The notes: generated by a model from the letters alone, not told the origin. 64,000 bases of DNA from Bradyrhizobium sp. CCGUVB4N (GCF_024199945.1 NZ_JANADP010000001.1:7626001-7690000), one strand, 5' to 3'. Positions 31,675 to 41,243 are shown, numbered from the stretch's first letter. Program-made: numbers and translations.

Positions 31675-32511
31675 TCAGCTCGCCCAATTGTCGCGAAACT
31701 CCGGAAACAACGTCAGCCCCCCGCAGGCATAGATGGTCTGCCCGGTGATGTAGCTGGCATCATCCGAGGCAAGGAAGGCGAAGACGGCGGCGATCTCTTC
31801 CGGCGCGCCGACGCGCCCGAGCGGGATATGGTTCGCGACGTTGGCGCGCTTGTCGGCATCGCCGGTCCAGGCCGCATTGATCGGCGTGTCGATCGCGCCA
31901 GGACCGACCGCATTGACGCGGATGCCGCGGCCGGCAAATTCCAGCGCCAATGTGCGGGTCAGATTGGCCATGCCGCCCTTGCTGATCGAATAAGCGAGAT
32001 AGCCGGGCTTCGGGATGATCTGATGCACGCTGGAGCAATTGATGATGCAGCCAGCCCCGCCGCGCGCAACGAAATGCGCGAGCGCCTTCTGCGCGCAGAG
32101 CACGGCGCCATTGAGGTTGACGTCGATGATGCGGCGATAGGTTTCGATGTCGAGCGCCTCGCTCGGCGATTCCCGCTGGAAGCCGGCATTGTTGACGAGA
32201 CAATCGAGACGCTTCCAACGTGCCAGGATCGTCTCGAACATCGCAGCCACCTCATGGTCGTTGCTGACGTCGGCCTTGACGATGACATGATCGAGCTTGC
32301 CGTGACCGCGATCGCCCGATCCGGTCCTTGCGAGCGCAAGCGTCTCCTCCGCCTTCTCGGGGTGATCGACATAATTGATGGCAACAGTCGCCCCTTCCTG
32401 GGCGAGCCTGACAGCGACGGCGCGGCCGATGCCCTGGGACGCGCCGGTCACCAGCGCATATCGGCCGACAAGGCGTGAGGGAAAGGTAGCTGAGAGGTCG
32501 GTCTGTGGCAT
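31675..32511 (-). CDS. SDR family oxidoreductase (glucose 1-dehydrogenase-like)
   Basis: A 278-residue short-chain dehydrogenase with an N-terminal extension of 16 residues. Motifs: TGASQGIG (cofactor), NNAGFQ, catalytic Ser in NCSSVHQI, Tyr/Lys in YSISKGG, and PGAIDTP. The sequence resembles the sugar-acting SDR group often annotated as glucose 1-dehydrogenase, with ITGQTIYACGG near the end; the substrate is uncertain. The ATG at 32511 has CGGAG upstream. It lies 72 bases downstream of the NCS2 permease gene, same strand. Confidence 0.9.
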   Translation of the reverse strand: MPQTDLSATFPSRLVGRYALVTGASQGIGRAVAVRLAQEGATVAINYVDHPEKAEETLALARTGSGDRGHGKLDHVIVKADVSNDHEVAAMFETILARWKRLDCLVNNAGFQRESPSEALDIETYRRIIDVNLNGAVLCAQKALAHFVARGGAGCIINCSSVHQIIPKPGYLAYSISKGGMANLTRTLALEFAGRGIRVNAVGPGAIDTPINAAWTGDADKRANVANHIPLGRVGAPEEIAAVFAFLASDDASYITGQTIYACGGLTLFPEFRDNWAS

Positions 32512-32583
32512 GAGCTTTCTCCGGGATGCATCATCATGGATGGAACCGGCATTTTGTTCCATCCGTCAACGCATCGCTGGGAT

Positions 32584-33903
32584 TCATTCCGCACGGCGCG
32601 CGATCGGCGAAGTCAGGATCTGGTACAGAATAATGGCGCCGAAGGTGGCGGTGCCGATCCCGCCGAGGGTGAACGCACCGAATTTCAGCGTGAGATCGCC
32701 GGCGCCTGCGGTCAGCGCCACGGCGACGGTGATCAGGTTCGCCGGGTTGGCGAAATCGACCTTGTTCTCGACCCAGATCCGGCCCGCCATCGCCGCGATC
32801 AATCCGAACAGCACGATCGAAAGGCCGCCGATGACGGGACCCGGGATCGACAGGATCAGCGCGCCGAATTTCGGCGAGAAGCCGAGCAGTAGCGACCCGG
32901 TTGCGGCGAAGGCAAACAGCAAGGTCGAATAGACCTTCGTCGCCGCCATGACGCCGATGTTCTCGGCATAGGTGGTGACGCCGGTGCCGCCGCCGCAGCC
33001 GGCCACGATCGTCGCGAGGCTGTCGGCGAACAAGGCGCGGCCGAGATAGCCATCGAGGCTACGGCCCGTCATGGCGCCGACCGCCTTGATGTGACCGAGG
33101 TTCTCGGCGACCAGAATGACCGCGACCGGCGCGATCAGAAAGATCGCATCGGCATGGAAGGTCGGCGTCGTGAAGTTCGGCAGGCCGAACCACGGCGCCG
33201 CCGAGAGCTGCGTGAAGTCGATCGGCTTGCCGAAGCCCAGGCCGTTCGCGAACAGCAGGTACAACAGATATCCACCGATGGCGCCGAGGATGATCGGCAG
33301 CCGGCGCCAAAGCCCCGGGGCGGCCACGGCGAGCACACCGATGATCAGAACCGTGGCGAGCCCGATCCAGGTCTCGAACGCATTGGCGCTCACCGCCTTG
33401 ACCGCCACGGGCGCGAGGTTGAGGCCGATCGCGGCAACCACGGCGCCGGTGACGGCCGGCGGCATCAAACGCTCGACCCAACCGATCCCCGACCACATCA
33501 CGATCAGCGCGATCACGCCGTACAGCACACCGGCCGCGACGATGCCGCCGAGCGCAACCGACAGGTTCGGGTTCGGCCCATGCCCGGCATAGCCGGTGGC
33601 GGCGAGGACGACGGCAATGAACGCGAAGCTCGAGCCGAGATAGCTCGGCACGCGTCCCGCAACGATGACGAAGAAGATCAGCGTGCCGACGCCGGAGAAC
33701 AGGACCGCAACATTGGGATCAAACCCCATCAGCAGCGGCGCGATGATCGTCGACCCCGACATTGCAACGCAATGCTGGAGACCGGAGACGATGGTCTGGC
33801 CCCACGGCAGCCGCTCCTCCGGCATGATCACGCCCGAGGTCTTCAGCTTCCAACGCGGAAAATAGCTGTTCGCGTGCTCGTCCGAGCCCGTTGCGTTCGA
33901 CAT
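32584..33903 (-). CDS. NCS2 family uracil/xanthine permease
   Basis: A 439-residue inner-membrane proton symporter with 14 predicted helices. It shows the start motif QTIVSGLQHCVAMSGSTIIAP and the family signature VAENLGHIKAVGAMTGRSLD, where the Glu binds the nucleobase; AENIGVM follows in helix 10. The match is closer to pyrimidine (UraA/RutG) than purine carriers, by recall only. It is divergent from dctA with 124 bases between. No pyrimidine-degradation genes flank it. Confidence 0.9.
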   Translation of the reverse strand: MSNATGSDEHANSYFPRWKLKTSGVIMPEERLPWGQTIVSGLQHCVAMSGSTIIAPLLMGFDPNVAVLFSGVGTLIFFVIVAGRVPSYLGSSFAFIAVVLAATGYAGHGPNPNLSVALGGIVAAGVLYGVIALIVMWSGIGWVERLMPPAVTGAVVAAIGLNLAPVAVKAVSANAFETWIGLATVLIIGVLAVAAPGLWRRLPIILGAIGGYLLYLLFANGLGFGKPIDFTQLSAAPWFGLPNFTTPTFHADAIFLIAPVAVILVAENLGHIKAVGAMTGRSLDGYLGRALFADSLATIVAGCGGGTGVTTYAENIGVMAATKVYSTLLFAFAATGSLLLGFSPKFGALILSIPGPVIGGLSIVLFGLIAAMAGRIWVENKVDFANPANLITVAVALTAGAGDLTLKFGAFTLGGIGTATFGAIILYQILTSPIARRAE

Positions 33904-33982
33904 GTTCCCCCCATTGCGGTGCAGCGATTGATCTTCGTGCGATCCGACAAAAATGTGATTGTTGCTTATGCGGCGAACATCA

Positions 33983-33998
33983 CATGATGTAAATCATG
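33983..33998. promoter_or_regulatory. Inverted repeat upstream of dctA
   Basis: CATGAT-GTAA-ATCATG is a perfect 6-base inverted repeat with four bases between, 30 bases before the dctA start. The core TGAT-N4-ATCA matches the inner part of the FNR/FixK consensus TTGAT-N4-ATCAA, but the outer T and A are replaced, so a CRP/FNR-type site is only a possibility. Confidence 0.4.
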
Positions 33999-34027
33999 CA
34001 AGATCAAAGCGTTCCGGGGCAAGCCAT

Positions 34028-35356
34028 ATGACACAAGTCGCGATCCAGCCAGCCGTCCATCGCCGGCACCAGCCCTGGTACAAGATCCTCTATGTCCAGG
34101 TGCTGATCGCGATCGTGCTCGGGGTGCTGATCGGTTATTTCTATCCGGACCTCGGCAAGGAGTTGAAGCCGCTCGGTGACGCCTTCATCGCGCTGATCAA
34201 GATGATGATCGCGCCGGTGATCTTCTGCACCGTGGTGCACGGCATCTCCTCGATGGGCGACCTCAAGCGCGTCGGCCGGGTCGGATTGAAGTCGCTGATC
34301 TATTTCGAGACGGTCTCGACCGTCGCGCTCGCCATCGGCCTCCTGGTCGGCGAGATTCTCCAGCCCGGGCGCGGCTTCAACATCGATCCTTCCACGATCG
34401 ATCCGAAATCGGTGGCGACCTATGTGACCAAGGCGCACGAAGACGGCATCGTTGCCCATCTGATGGCGATCATCCCGGACAGCTATGTGGGCGCCATCGC
34501 GCGCGGCGACCTGTTGCAGGTGCTGCTGGTCTCCATCCTCTCCGGCTTCGCCATCGCCTTCCTCGGCAAGACCGGCGAGCCGATCGCGGAGGCGATCGAC
34601 AAGGCCGCAAAGATGTTCTTCGGCATCATCCGCATCATCGTGCGCGTGGCGCCGATCGGCGCGTTCGGCGCGATGGCGTTCACCGTCGGCGCCTACGGCC
34701 TCGGCTCGCTGCTCAACCTCGCCGCCCTGATCGGCACGTTCTATCTCACCAGCATCCTGTTCGTGCTGATCGTGCTGGGCTCGATCGCGAGGCTCGCCGG
34801 CTTCTCGATCCTGCGCTTCATCGCCTACATCAAGGACGAATTGCTGATCGTGCTCGGCACTTCGTCATCCGAGACGGTGCTGCCGCAGATGATCCAGAAG
34901 ATGGAGCATCTCGGCGCCTCCCGCTCGGTGGTCGGCCTTGTGATTCCGACCGGTTACAGCTTCAACCTCGACGGCACCAACATCTACATGACGCTGGCGA
35001 CACTGTTCCTGGCACAGGCCACCAACACGCATCTGACGATCTGGCAGGAGCTCGGCATTCTGGGCATCGCGATGATCACCTCGAAGGGCGCATCGGGCGT
35101 GACCGGCGCCGGCTTCATCACGCTCGCCGCGACGCTCTCGATCGTGCCTGATATCCCGATCCAGTCGATCGCGATCCTGGTCGGTATCGACAAGTTCATG
35201 AGCGAGTGCCGCGCGCTGACCAATTTGATCGGCAACGGCGTCGCCTGCGTCGTCATCAGCATCTCGGAGGGAGAGCTCGACCGCGAGGCGCTGCACGAGA
35301 CCATGGCGCATCCGCTGGAGATGGGCGAAGCGCTGGAGCCTGGCGGCAGTGCGTAA
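34028..35356 (+). CDS. dctA: C4-dicarboxylate transporter DctA
   Basis: A 442-residue sodium/proton symporter for succinate, fumarate and malate. Eight helices and two re-entrant hairpins are expected; the hairpin motifs LGTSSSETVLPQM and SKGASGVTGAGFITLAA, the PTGYSFNLDGTNIYMT helix and the VGIDKFMSECRALTNLIGN segment are all present. The open frame extends upstream but ATG 34028 begins the normal protein. No DctB/DctD sensor pair or sigma-54 -24/-12 box is visible in the upstream gap, unlike the classical rhizobial arrangement. Confidence 0.95.
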   Translation: MTQVAIQPAVHRRHQPWYKILYVQVLIAIVLGVLIGYFYPDLGKELKPLGDAFIALIKMMIAPVIFCTVVHGISSMGDLKRVGRVGLKSLIYFETVSTVALAIGLLVGEILQPGRGFNIDPSTIDPKSVATYVTKAHEDGIVAHLMAIIPDSYVGAIARGDLLQVLLVSILSGFAIAFLGKTGEPIAEAIDKAAKMFFGIIRIIVRVAPIGAFGAMAFTVGAYGLGSLLNLAALIGTFYLTSILFVLIVLGSIARLAGFSILRFIAYIKDELLIVLGTSSSETVLPQMIQKMEHLGASRSVVGLVIPTGYSFNLDGTNIYMTLATLFLAQATNTHLTIWQELGILGIAMITSKGASGVTGAGFITLAATLSIVPDIPIQSIAILVGIDKFMSECRALTNLIGNGVACVVISISEGELDREALHETMAHPLEMGEALEPGGSA

Positions 35357-35474
35357 CGCACCGCTCGACACCAGGTGAGTCGGTTCCGTCGCGGTAGTTT
35401 CCCGGAGTGGTCAATTGGTGCAGCACGCGTCACAACAAGGCGTTGGGATCACCGATTGATACTCATTCATTCCA

Positions 35475-35507
35475 CCCGACGCGCTGGGGGCAGGGCGTCG
35501 GGTTTTT
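35475..35507 (+). terminator. Intrinsic terminator after dctA
   Basis: CCCGACGC (35475-35482) pairs with GCGTCGGG (35495-35502), followed at once by TTTTT (35503-35507). It lies 119 bases past the dctA stop and 30 bases before the stop of the convergent SDR gene. Confidence 0.85.
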
Positions 35508-35536
35508 GAAGAATTGCGGCAGGATGCGGGGCGGGA

Positions 35537-36277
35537 TCAGATGATCCCGCCATTGGCGCGCAGCACCTGTCCGTTGATCCAGCCACCATCGGGGCCGGCG
35601 AGAAACGAGACCGCGGCCGCGACATCCGTGGGCTGGCCCAGCCGCTCCAACGGCGCGAGCTTGGCGAGATGATCGATCACCGCCGGGGTCTTGCCATCCA
35701 GAAACAGCTTCGTTGCAGTCGGACCGGGCGCCACGGCATTCACGGTGATGTTGCGGCCACGCAACTCCTTGGCCAGCACATGGGTCAGAGCCTCGACGGC
35801 CGCCTTGGTCGCCGCATAGATGCCGTAGGTCGGAGACAGGAGACCGGCCTGGCTCGACGACAGATTGACGATGCGCCCGCCATTGCGCAGCCGGCGTGCT
35901 GCCTCGCGCAGCGTGTTGAAGGTGCCTTTCAGATTGATCGCGATCTGGCTGTCGAAGACGGCATCGTCGGCATCCGCAACCGCCGCCAGCCGCATGACAC
36001 CGGCATTGTTGACCAGCACATCGACGCCACCGAACGCGCTCTCCGCCGCGTCGAACATCCGCGTTACGGCGGCTGCGTCGCTGACGTCGGCCTGCGCGGT
36101 GATGGCCCGGCCGCCGGCTTGCGCGATCCTGGCGGCCAGCGCCTCCGCTTCGGCCGCGCTGCCGGCATAGTTAATGACAACGGCAAAGCCGTCGCCGGCG
36201 AGCCGTTCGGCAATCGCAGCTCCAATGCCGCGCGAGCCCCCGGTGACAATGGCGACCTGTTTGCTTCCGTTGGACAT
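35537..36277 (-). CDS. SDR family oxidoreductase (FabG-like)
   Basis: A 246-residue short-chain dehydrogenase with TGGSRGIG, NNAGVM, catalytic Ser in NLSSSQAG, YAATKAA and PGPTAT. The closing part WINGQVLRANGGII is usual for the FabG-like group. Residues after the second strand (INYAGSAAEAEA) favour NADP. ATG 36277 has GGAGAAGG close upstream. It lies 116 bases downstream of the ABC-F gene on the same strand, probably with its own promoter. Substrate unknown. Confidence 0.9.
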   Translation of the reverse strand: MSNGSKQVAIVTGGSRGIGAAIAERLAGDGFAVVINYAGSAAEAEALAARIAQAGGRAITAQADVSDAAAVTRMFDAAESAFGGVDVLVNNAGVMRLAAVADADDAVFDSQIAINLKGTFNTLREAARRLRNGGRIVNLSSSQAGLLSPTYGIYAATKAAVEALTHVLAKELRGRNITVNAVAPGPTATKLFLDGKTPAVIDHLAKLAPLERLGQPTDVAAAVSFLAGPDGGWINGQVLRANGGII

Positions 36278-36393
36278 TTGCCTTCTCCGTGGTTCCCGGC
36301 CGCTGCTTGCGGCTGACACGGGAGGATTTGCCCCTTTTCCGGCGAAAGATAATCAGCCGGCCGCCGGTATCATTGTTCTGCCATGCCGAACAA

Positions 36394-37983
36394 TCACGCC
36401 GAGGCGGCGAAATCGAGCCGCCGCGTGATCCCGATCGCCTGCAGGAACGCCTCGTCATGGCTGACGACGAGCAGCGCGCCGTCATAGGCCCTCAAGCCGG
36501 CTTCGACGGCTTCGATGGACTCGATGTCCAGATGATTGGTCGGCTCGTCCAGGATCAGCAGTGACGGTGGCGCCGATCCGCCCAGCACGCAGGCGAGGGC
36601 CGCCCGAAACAGCTGCCCGCCGCTCAGGCTGCCGGCGATCTGCAAGGCCGCATCGGCGCGAAACATGAAGCGCGCCAGCGCGGCATGGCACTCGTTCGCG
36701 CCCGCCCTTGGATTGAGGCGCGCGAAATTGTCCAGGATCGAGACCGCGGGATCGAGCAGGCTGACCTTCTGGTCGAACAGCGCAAAATCCGGCCTGACCC
36801 GCACGGTGCCCGAGCTGGAGGGCAGCTCACCGGCGATGAGTTTCAGCAGCGTCGTCTTGCCGGAGCCGTTCGGCCCGGTGATCGCGACCCGCTCCGGCCC
36901 AACGATGGTGAGCGATAGATCGCGCAGGATCGGTCGCTCCGGCTGATAGCCCGCGCTGACGCGATCGAGCCAAACCACCTCCCTCCCCGCCGGCAGCTGC
37001 GTCGAGGGTAGCTTGACGGACAGCGGCTGGAGGATCTCGATGCGTCGGCGTGCGGTATCGACCGCATCAAGCGCTTCCGCGCGCCGCCTCTCCGTGATCT
37101 GCGCAGTCTTGCCGCCGCTGTCCTCGCTGCGATCCCGACGCGCACCGGCGAGAATACGCGGCATGTCGCCCTTGGCGCGCTTCGCCTTTCCGCCACTGTC
37201 CTTGCGTGCCTTGCGCTCGACCGCCTCCTGCGCCTTGCCGTCGATCTCGGACAGATGCTTCTCGGCATGGGCGAGGTCGTGCCTGACGGCGGCGAGCTCG
37301 ACAGCCTTCTGTGCGCGATAGCTGCTCCAATTGCCGCCGTATCTCGTAGCGCCGAGCGAGGTCAGTTCCACGATGGCGTCCATCGTCTCCAGCAGCGCGC
37401 GGTCGTGGCTGACGACGATCGCGCCGCCGCGCCAGGCGGCCAGCAGATCGATCACGGCACGGCGCCCGTCCCGATCGAGATTGTTGGTGGGCTCGTCCAG
37501 CAACAGGAAGTCCGGCTCGGTGAAGAGCAGCGCGGCGAGACGAACGCGCGTGACCTGCCCGCCCGACAAGCGGTCCAATTCCGTGTCGGCGGCGATATCG
37601 AAGCCAACGCGGGCAAGGGCGGATGCAAGCCGTGTTTCCAGGGTCCAGTCGACATCGGCGACATCCTCGGCCGAGGCTTCGCCGCGCTCGGCACGGCGAA
37701 GCAGGTCCAGGGCAGCGCGCGCGCCGAAGAGGTCGACAACCGTCGCGCCGGCACGGAGCTGGGCGTCCTGGCGCAGCAGCCCGACGGTAGCGTTGGCGAT
37801 CACACGCCCCGACTGCGGAAGGTGCTCGCCCGTGATTGCGGCGAAAAGCGTTGTCTTGCCGACGCCATTGCGGCCGACAAGACCGGCGCGCTCGGCGCCG
37901 AAGGTCAGATCGATGTTGGAAAGGAGCGAGCGGCCGTCAGGCGTGGACAGTGACAGGCGCGACAGGATGATTGAAGCAGGCAT
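36394..37983 (-). CDS. ABC-F family ATPase
   Basis: A 529-residue soluble protein with two fused ATP-binding cassettes and no membrane part, typical of ABC-F ribosome-associated factors. Cassette 1: GRNGVGKTT, LSGGQVTRVRLA, LLLDEPTNNLD. Cassette 2: GPNGSGKTT, LSGGQLFRAALA, LILDEPTNHLD. The linker (about residues 220-320) is charged and Lys/Arg-rich (VERKARKDSGGKAKRAKGD), as in proteins acting at the ribosomal E site. It could rescue stalled ribosomes or protect from an antibiotic; the subgroup is not certain. ATG 37983 has GGGGAA upstream. Confidence 0.92.
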   Translation of the reverse strand: MPASIILSRLSLSTPDGRSLLSNIDLTFGAERAGLVGRNGVGKTTLFAAITGEHLPQSGRVIANATVGLLRQDAQLRAGATVVDLFGARAALDLLRRAERGEASAEDVADVDWTLETRLASALARVGFDIAADTELDRLSGGQVTRVRLAALLFTEPDFLLLDEPTNNLDRDGRRAVIDLLAAWRGGAIVVSHDRALLETMDAIVELTSLGATRYGGNWSSYRAQKAVELAAVRHDLAHAEKHLSEIDGKAQEAVERKARKDSGGKAKRAKGDMPRILAGARRDRSEDSGGKTAQITERRRAEALDAVDTARRRIEILQPLSVKLPSTQLPAGREVVWLDRVSAGYQPERPILRDLSLTIVGPERVAITGPNGSGKTTLLKLIAGELPSSSGTVRVRPDFALFDQKVSLLDPAVSILDNFARLNPRAGANECHAALARFMFRADAALQIAGSLSGGQLFRAALACVLGGSAPPSLLILDEPTNHLDIESIEAVEAGLRAYDGALLVVSHDEAFLQAIGITRRLDFAASA

Positions 37984-38127
37984 GGAATTCCCCGTGAGCA
38001 ATGCGGATCGGCGTTGCGGTCGGGGTGAAATCCATGGCTGCGAATATCCTTGTTGAGAGCCCGCTCATAATCCCGCCGGGCGACAAGATCAAGCCATGTC
38101 CTCGGCGGGGATCTTATTGCCTCAGGG

Positions 38128-39375
38128 TTATGCGGCCAGCCTGTCGAACTGGACCTTGCCCGCCTTCATCACCAGCGGGATGTGCTCGCCCTGCCCGAGC
38201 AGGCAGGTCACGTCGCGCAACGGGTTGCCGTCAACCACCAGCAGGTCGGCAAAAGCTTCGGGCACGATCCGGCCAAGCTTGCCCTCCATGCCGAGCACCT
38301 CCGCGCCGATCACGGTCGCACTGGCGATGACCTCGCGTGCGCCCTGGATCTCGGCGCGAATGCGGAATTCATCGCTCTGGAGGCGCTGCGACGGTCCAAG
38401 CAGATCGCTGCCATAGCCCATCTTCACCCCGGCCTTGCGATAGATCTCGAGCGAGCGCAGGCCGGCATCGCGGACGTCAGCGATCTTGGCGACGCTCTCC
38501 GGCGGCAGGCCGTATTGCGCACCCTCATTGGCAAGGGCCTCATAGGTCACGAGCGTCGGCACCACATAGGCGCCCTTCTCGGCCATCAGACGCGCAGTCG
38601 GCTCGTCGACGAGATTGCCGTGCTCGATGGTGCGGACGCCGCAGCGAACCGCGCGCGCGATCGCCGCCGCGGTATAGGCATGAGCCAGCACATAGGTCTG
38701 CCGGCCCTGCGCCTCCTCGACGATGGCGCGGATCTCGTCCTCGGAGTAGCCGAAGGCGCCGACCGGATCGGTCGGCGAGGCAACGCCGCCGGACGCCATG
38801 ATCTTGATCTGGTCGGCCCCCATCTGCAGCTCCTCGCGCACAGCCTTGCGCACGCCGTCGACACCGTCGGCAACACGCCCCAACGCACCGACGCGAACGC
38901 AGCAGGGACAGGCCGTGTCGCTAGCGAGGTAATCGGAACGCGCCCGCATGTCGGCGTGGCCGCCTGTCTGGCTCAGCGCACGGCCCGACACGAACAGCCG
39001 CGGACCGTCGGTCAGGCCGGTCTCGATCGCCTGCTTCATCGCGTGGCCGGCGCCTCCGGCATCACGGACGGTCGTGAAGCCTCGCCGCAGCATGCCGCGC
39101 AGCAGAAGCGTCGAGCGCAGCGTCACCAGCACGTTGGGAATGTGGACCTGCTGCGCCAGGTTCAGCTCGATCGCGTTGGTGTGCACGTGGAGATCGATCA
39201 GGCCGGGCATCAGCGTCTTGCCCTTCACATCGATGGTTCGATCGGCGGTCACCTTGATTGGCCGGTCCGAGACCTCCTTGATCAGATTGTCCTCGACCAG
39301 CACGTCATGGCTCGTCAGCAGCTCCGGCTGAAGCGGGTCAAGCAGAGCGGCATTCTTGAAGAGGATGCTGGGCAT
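38128..39375 (-). CDS. Metal-dependent amidohydrolase (imidazolonepropionase/prolidase-like)
   Basis: A 415-residue TIM-barrel hydrolase. Metal ligands: DLHVHTN (His-x-His, about residue 63), carboxylated-Lys position in IKIMASGG, His in LAHAYT and IEHGNL, and Asp in GYGSDLLG. The layout resembles the Xaa-Pro dipeptidase/organophosphate-acid group within amidohydrolases, so an N-acyl amino acid or lactone-like substrate is plausible. It follows the GAF protein gene by 12 bases and forms an operon with it and the MFS transporter at 39885. Confidence 0.88.
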   Translation of the reverse strand: MPSILFKNAALLDPLQPELLTSHDVLVEDNLIKEVSDRPIKVTADRTIDVKGKTLMPGLIDLHVHTNAIELNLAQQVHIPNVLVTLRSTLLLRGMLRRGFTTVRDAGGAGHAMKQAIETGLTDGPRLFVSGRALSQTGGHADMRARSDYLASDTACPCCVRVGALGRVADGVDGVRKAVREELQMGADQIKIMASGGVASPTDPVGAFGYSEDEIRAIVEEAQGRQTYVLAHAYTAAAIARAVRCGVRTIEHGNLVDEPTARLMAEKGAYVVPTLVTYEALANEGAQYGLPPESVAKIADVRDAGLRSLEIYRKAGVKMGYGSDLLGPSQRLQSDEFRIRAEIQGAREVIASATVIGAEVLGMEGKLGRIVPEAFADLLVVDGNPLRDVTCLLGQGEHIPLVMKAGKVQFDRLAA

Positions 39376-39387
39376 GGTGGTTTCCTG

Positions 39388-39888
39388 TCAGGACGCCGGC
39401 GCCAGAAGTGCCGGCAATGTCAATTGGGCAAAGGGGAGACAGGCCGCGACGTCGTCCTCGTCGTACCAGGCCGCCTCGTGCAGCAGATTGAGCGAGCCGA
39501 GCGTGCGTCCACGCCAGCGCACGGGCATGTTGAGCACGCTCGCGCAACCAAGCGAGGCAATCAGCTCGTGGTCGGAAAACACGTTGCGCAGATCGTCCAG
39601 CGTGCGGCCGATATAGGCCTCGCCACGGTCGAGCACCGCCTCGGTCCACGGCCCCGGCGCCAGGCGCTTGCGCCCGCCCGCAGGATAGGGCCCGGGAAGA
39701 TTGGAATAGACCCGCGCGGCTTCGCCGCTGGCGTCGTCGTAAGTCAGGATCGTAAACAGCTTGTGCCCGATCGCCGACTTCATGGCCTGGTCGAGCGCTG
39801 CGAACAACGCCTTCGGCTGATCGACGCTGCTCTGCGCTGCCGCGACGGCGCAGAGCCAGGGATCAGCCATTGTTTTGGTTCGCATCAT
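39388..39888 (-). CDS. GAF domain protein in a transporter-hydrolase operon
   Basis: A 166-residue protein that is essentially a single GAF domain (core about residues 30-160: FTILTYDDASGEAARVYSN, VFSDHELIASLGCASVLNMP, GSLNLLHE). No output domain is attached. The start overlaps the stop of the MFS gene by four bases (ATGA), so it is translated with the transporter. A stand-alone GAF protein may bind the imported compound, act as a small-molecule buffer or have catalytic activity; this is inference. Confidence 0.85.
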   Translation of the reverse strand: MMRTKTMADPWLCAVAAAQSSVDQPKALFAALDQAMKSAIGHKLFTILTYDDASGEAARVYSNLPGPYPAGGRKRLAPGPWTEAVLDRGEAYIGRTLDDLRNVFSDHELIASLGCASVLNMPVRWRGRTLGSLNLLHEAAWYDEDDVAACLPFAQLTLPALLAPAS

Positions 39889-41243
39889 GCAACCTCGCCC
39901 GCCGCGATCTCTTCCAGAGACCGGCCGCGCGTCGGCACGCCCATCAGCACGACCGTGACCGCCCCGAGCAGCAGCACGGTGGTGGTGACGCCGAACACGC
40001 CGGCGAAGCCGAAATTGGGATAGAGGTAGCCGACCAGGATCGGCGACACGATCGCACCGATGCGGCCGATCGCGGAGGCAAGCCCGGCCCCGGTGGTCCT
40101 GACCGGCGTCGGGAATACCTCGGCGGTATAGGCATAGACGCCCGCATAGGTGCCGTTCATGAACAGAGACAGCAGAATTCCCGCCAGCATGATGTGCTGA
40201 TCCGTCTGCGCGAAGGCGAGACCGAGCGCGCTGATTCCGGCGAGCACCATGTAGGTCGCAATCGTCGCCTGCCGGCCGATGCGCTCGTTGAAATAGGCGG
40301 CACTGAAATAGCCGGGGATCTGCGCGCAATAGATCGCGATCGAATAGCCGAAGCTCTTGGTGATGCTCATGCCGTTCTGGACGAGAAGGCCGGGGATCCA
40401 GACGAAGAAGGAGTAATAGCTGAAGGTGATCGCAAGCCACATGATCCAGGTCATGATGGTGATGCGCGCCTGACGGGCCGCCAGAAGTGCCGCGAAATTG
40501 GCGAGCAGCGTTCCGCCGGTCCCGGCGGGCGGGGCAACTTCGACGACCGGCGGCGGCAGGACATGGCCCTCGCGCGCAAAGCCGGCCTCGATTCGATCAA
40601 GCACAGCCTCGGCTTCCTTCTCCCGTCCGCGGCTTTCGAGCCAGCGCGGCGATTCCGGAAGGGCCCGACGCCACCACAACAGCATGACGACGGGTATTGC
40701 TGTGATCACCAGCACGATACGCCAGCCGTTATCATAGGCGGGCACGATGAAGTAGCCGAGCAAGGCCGCCGCGACGAAGCCGAAGGAGAAGAAGCCGGCC
40801 AGCGCGCCGGTGAAGCTGCCGCGGTAACGCCGCGCCACGAATTCCGCGAGATAGGGCGCGATGATCGCGCTCTCCGCGCCGGTGCCCATGCCGGCGACGA
40901 CGCGTGCAGCGAAGAACGCCGACCAGCTATCGACCACGGCACTGACGATCGACGCCACGCAGTAAAGCGCCAGCGCCGACATCATCACTGCACGGCGCCC
41001 GATCAGGTCACCGAGCGTGCCGGCGAACAGGGCTCCGAACAGGAAGCCGATATAGGTGCTGCTGCCGAGCACGCCGATCTCGACGCTCGACAAATTCCAG
41101 GCAGTCCGCAGCACCGGCAGGATGAAGGCCAGCACCGCCGCGTCCATCGCGTCGAACATGTAGCCGAGCCCGCCCATCAGCAGGAGATGCATGTGGAAGC
41201 GCGCGAACGGAAGGCGCTCGATGCGCGCCGATATCATTGACAT
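39885..41243 (-). CDS. MFS transporter
   Basis: A 452-residue permease with 12 predicted helices. Helix 1 ends GYMFDAMDAAVLAF, and loop 2-3 is GTLGDLIGRR, with the matching PESPRWL in the central loop as in the sugar/aromatic-acid/nicotinate groups. It would import the substrate of the downstream amidohydrolase. ATG 41243 has AGGGGG upstream. It is divergent from a LysR gene, 119 bases between, in an AT-rich promoter with a probable LysR site. Confidence 0.9.
   Translation of the reverse strand: MSMISARIERLPFARFHMHLLLMGGLGYMFDAMDAAVLAFILPVLRTAWNLSSVEIGVLGSSTYIGFLFGALFAGTLGDLIGRRAVMMSALALYCVASIVSAVVDSWSAFFAARVVAGMGTGAESAIIAPYLAEFVARRYRGSFTGALAGFFSFGFVAAALLGYFIVPAYDNGWRIVLVITAIPVVMLLWWRRALPESPRWLESRGREKEAEAVLDRIEAGFAREGHVLPPPVVEVAPPAGTGGTLLANFAALLAARQARITIMTWIMWLAITFSYYSFFVWIPGLLVQNGMSITKSFGYSIAIYCAQIPGYFSAAYFNERIGRQATIATYMVLAGISALGLAFAQTDQHIMLAGILLSLFMNGTYAGVYAYTAEVFPTPVRTTGAGLASAIGRIGAIVSPILVGYLYPNFGFAGVFGVTTTVLLLGAVTVVLMGVPTRGRSLEEIAAGEVA

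Noticed and set aside
35400..35460. Stretch with a tRNA D-arm-like phrase (GTGGTCAATTGGTGCAGCAC) after dctA
   Set aside because: No acceptor stem, anticodon stem or TTCRA arm can be built around it.
38182..40023. 613-codon plus-strand frame over the amidohydrolase and GAF genes
   Set aside because: Antisense shadow; the minus-strand proteins carry catalytic motifs.
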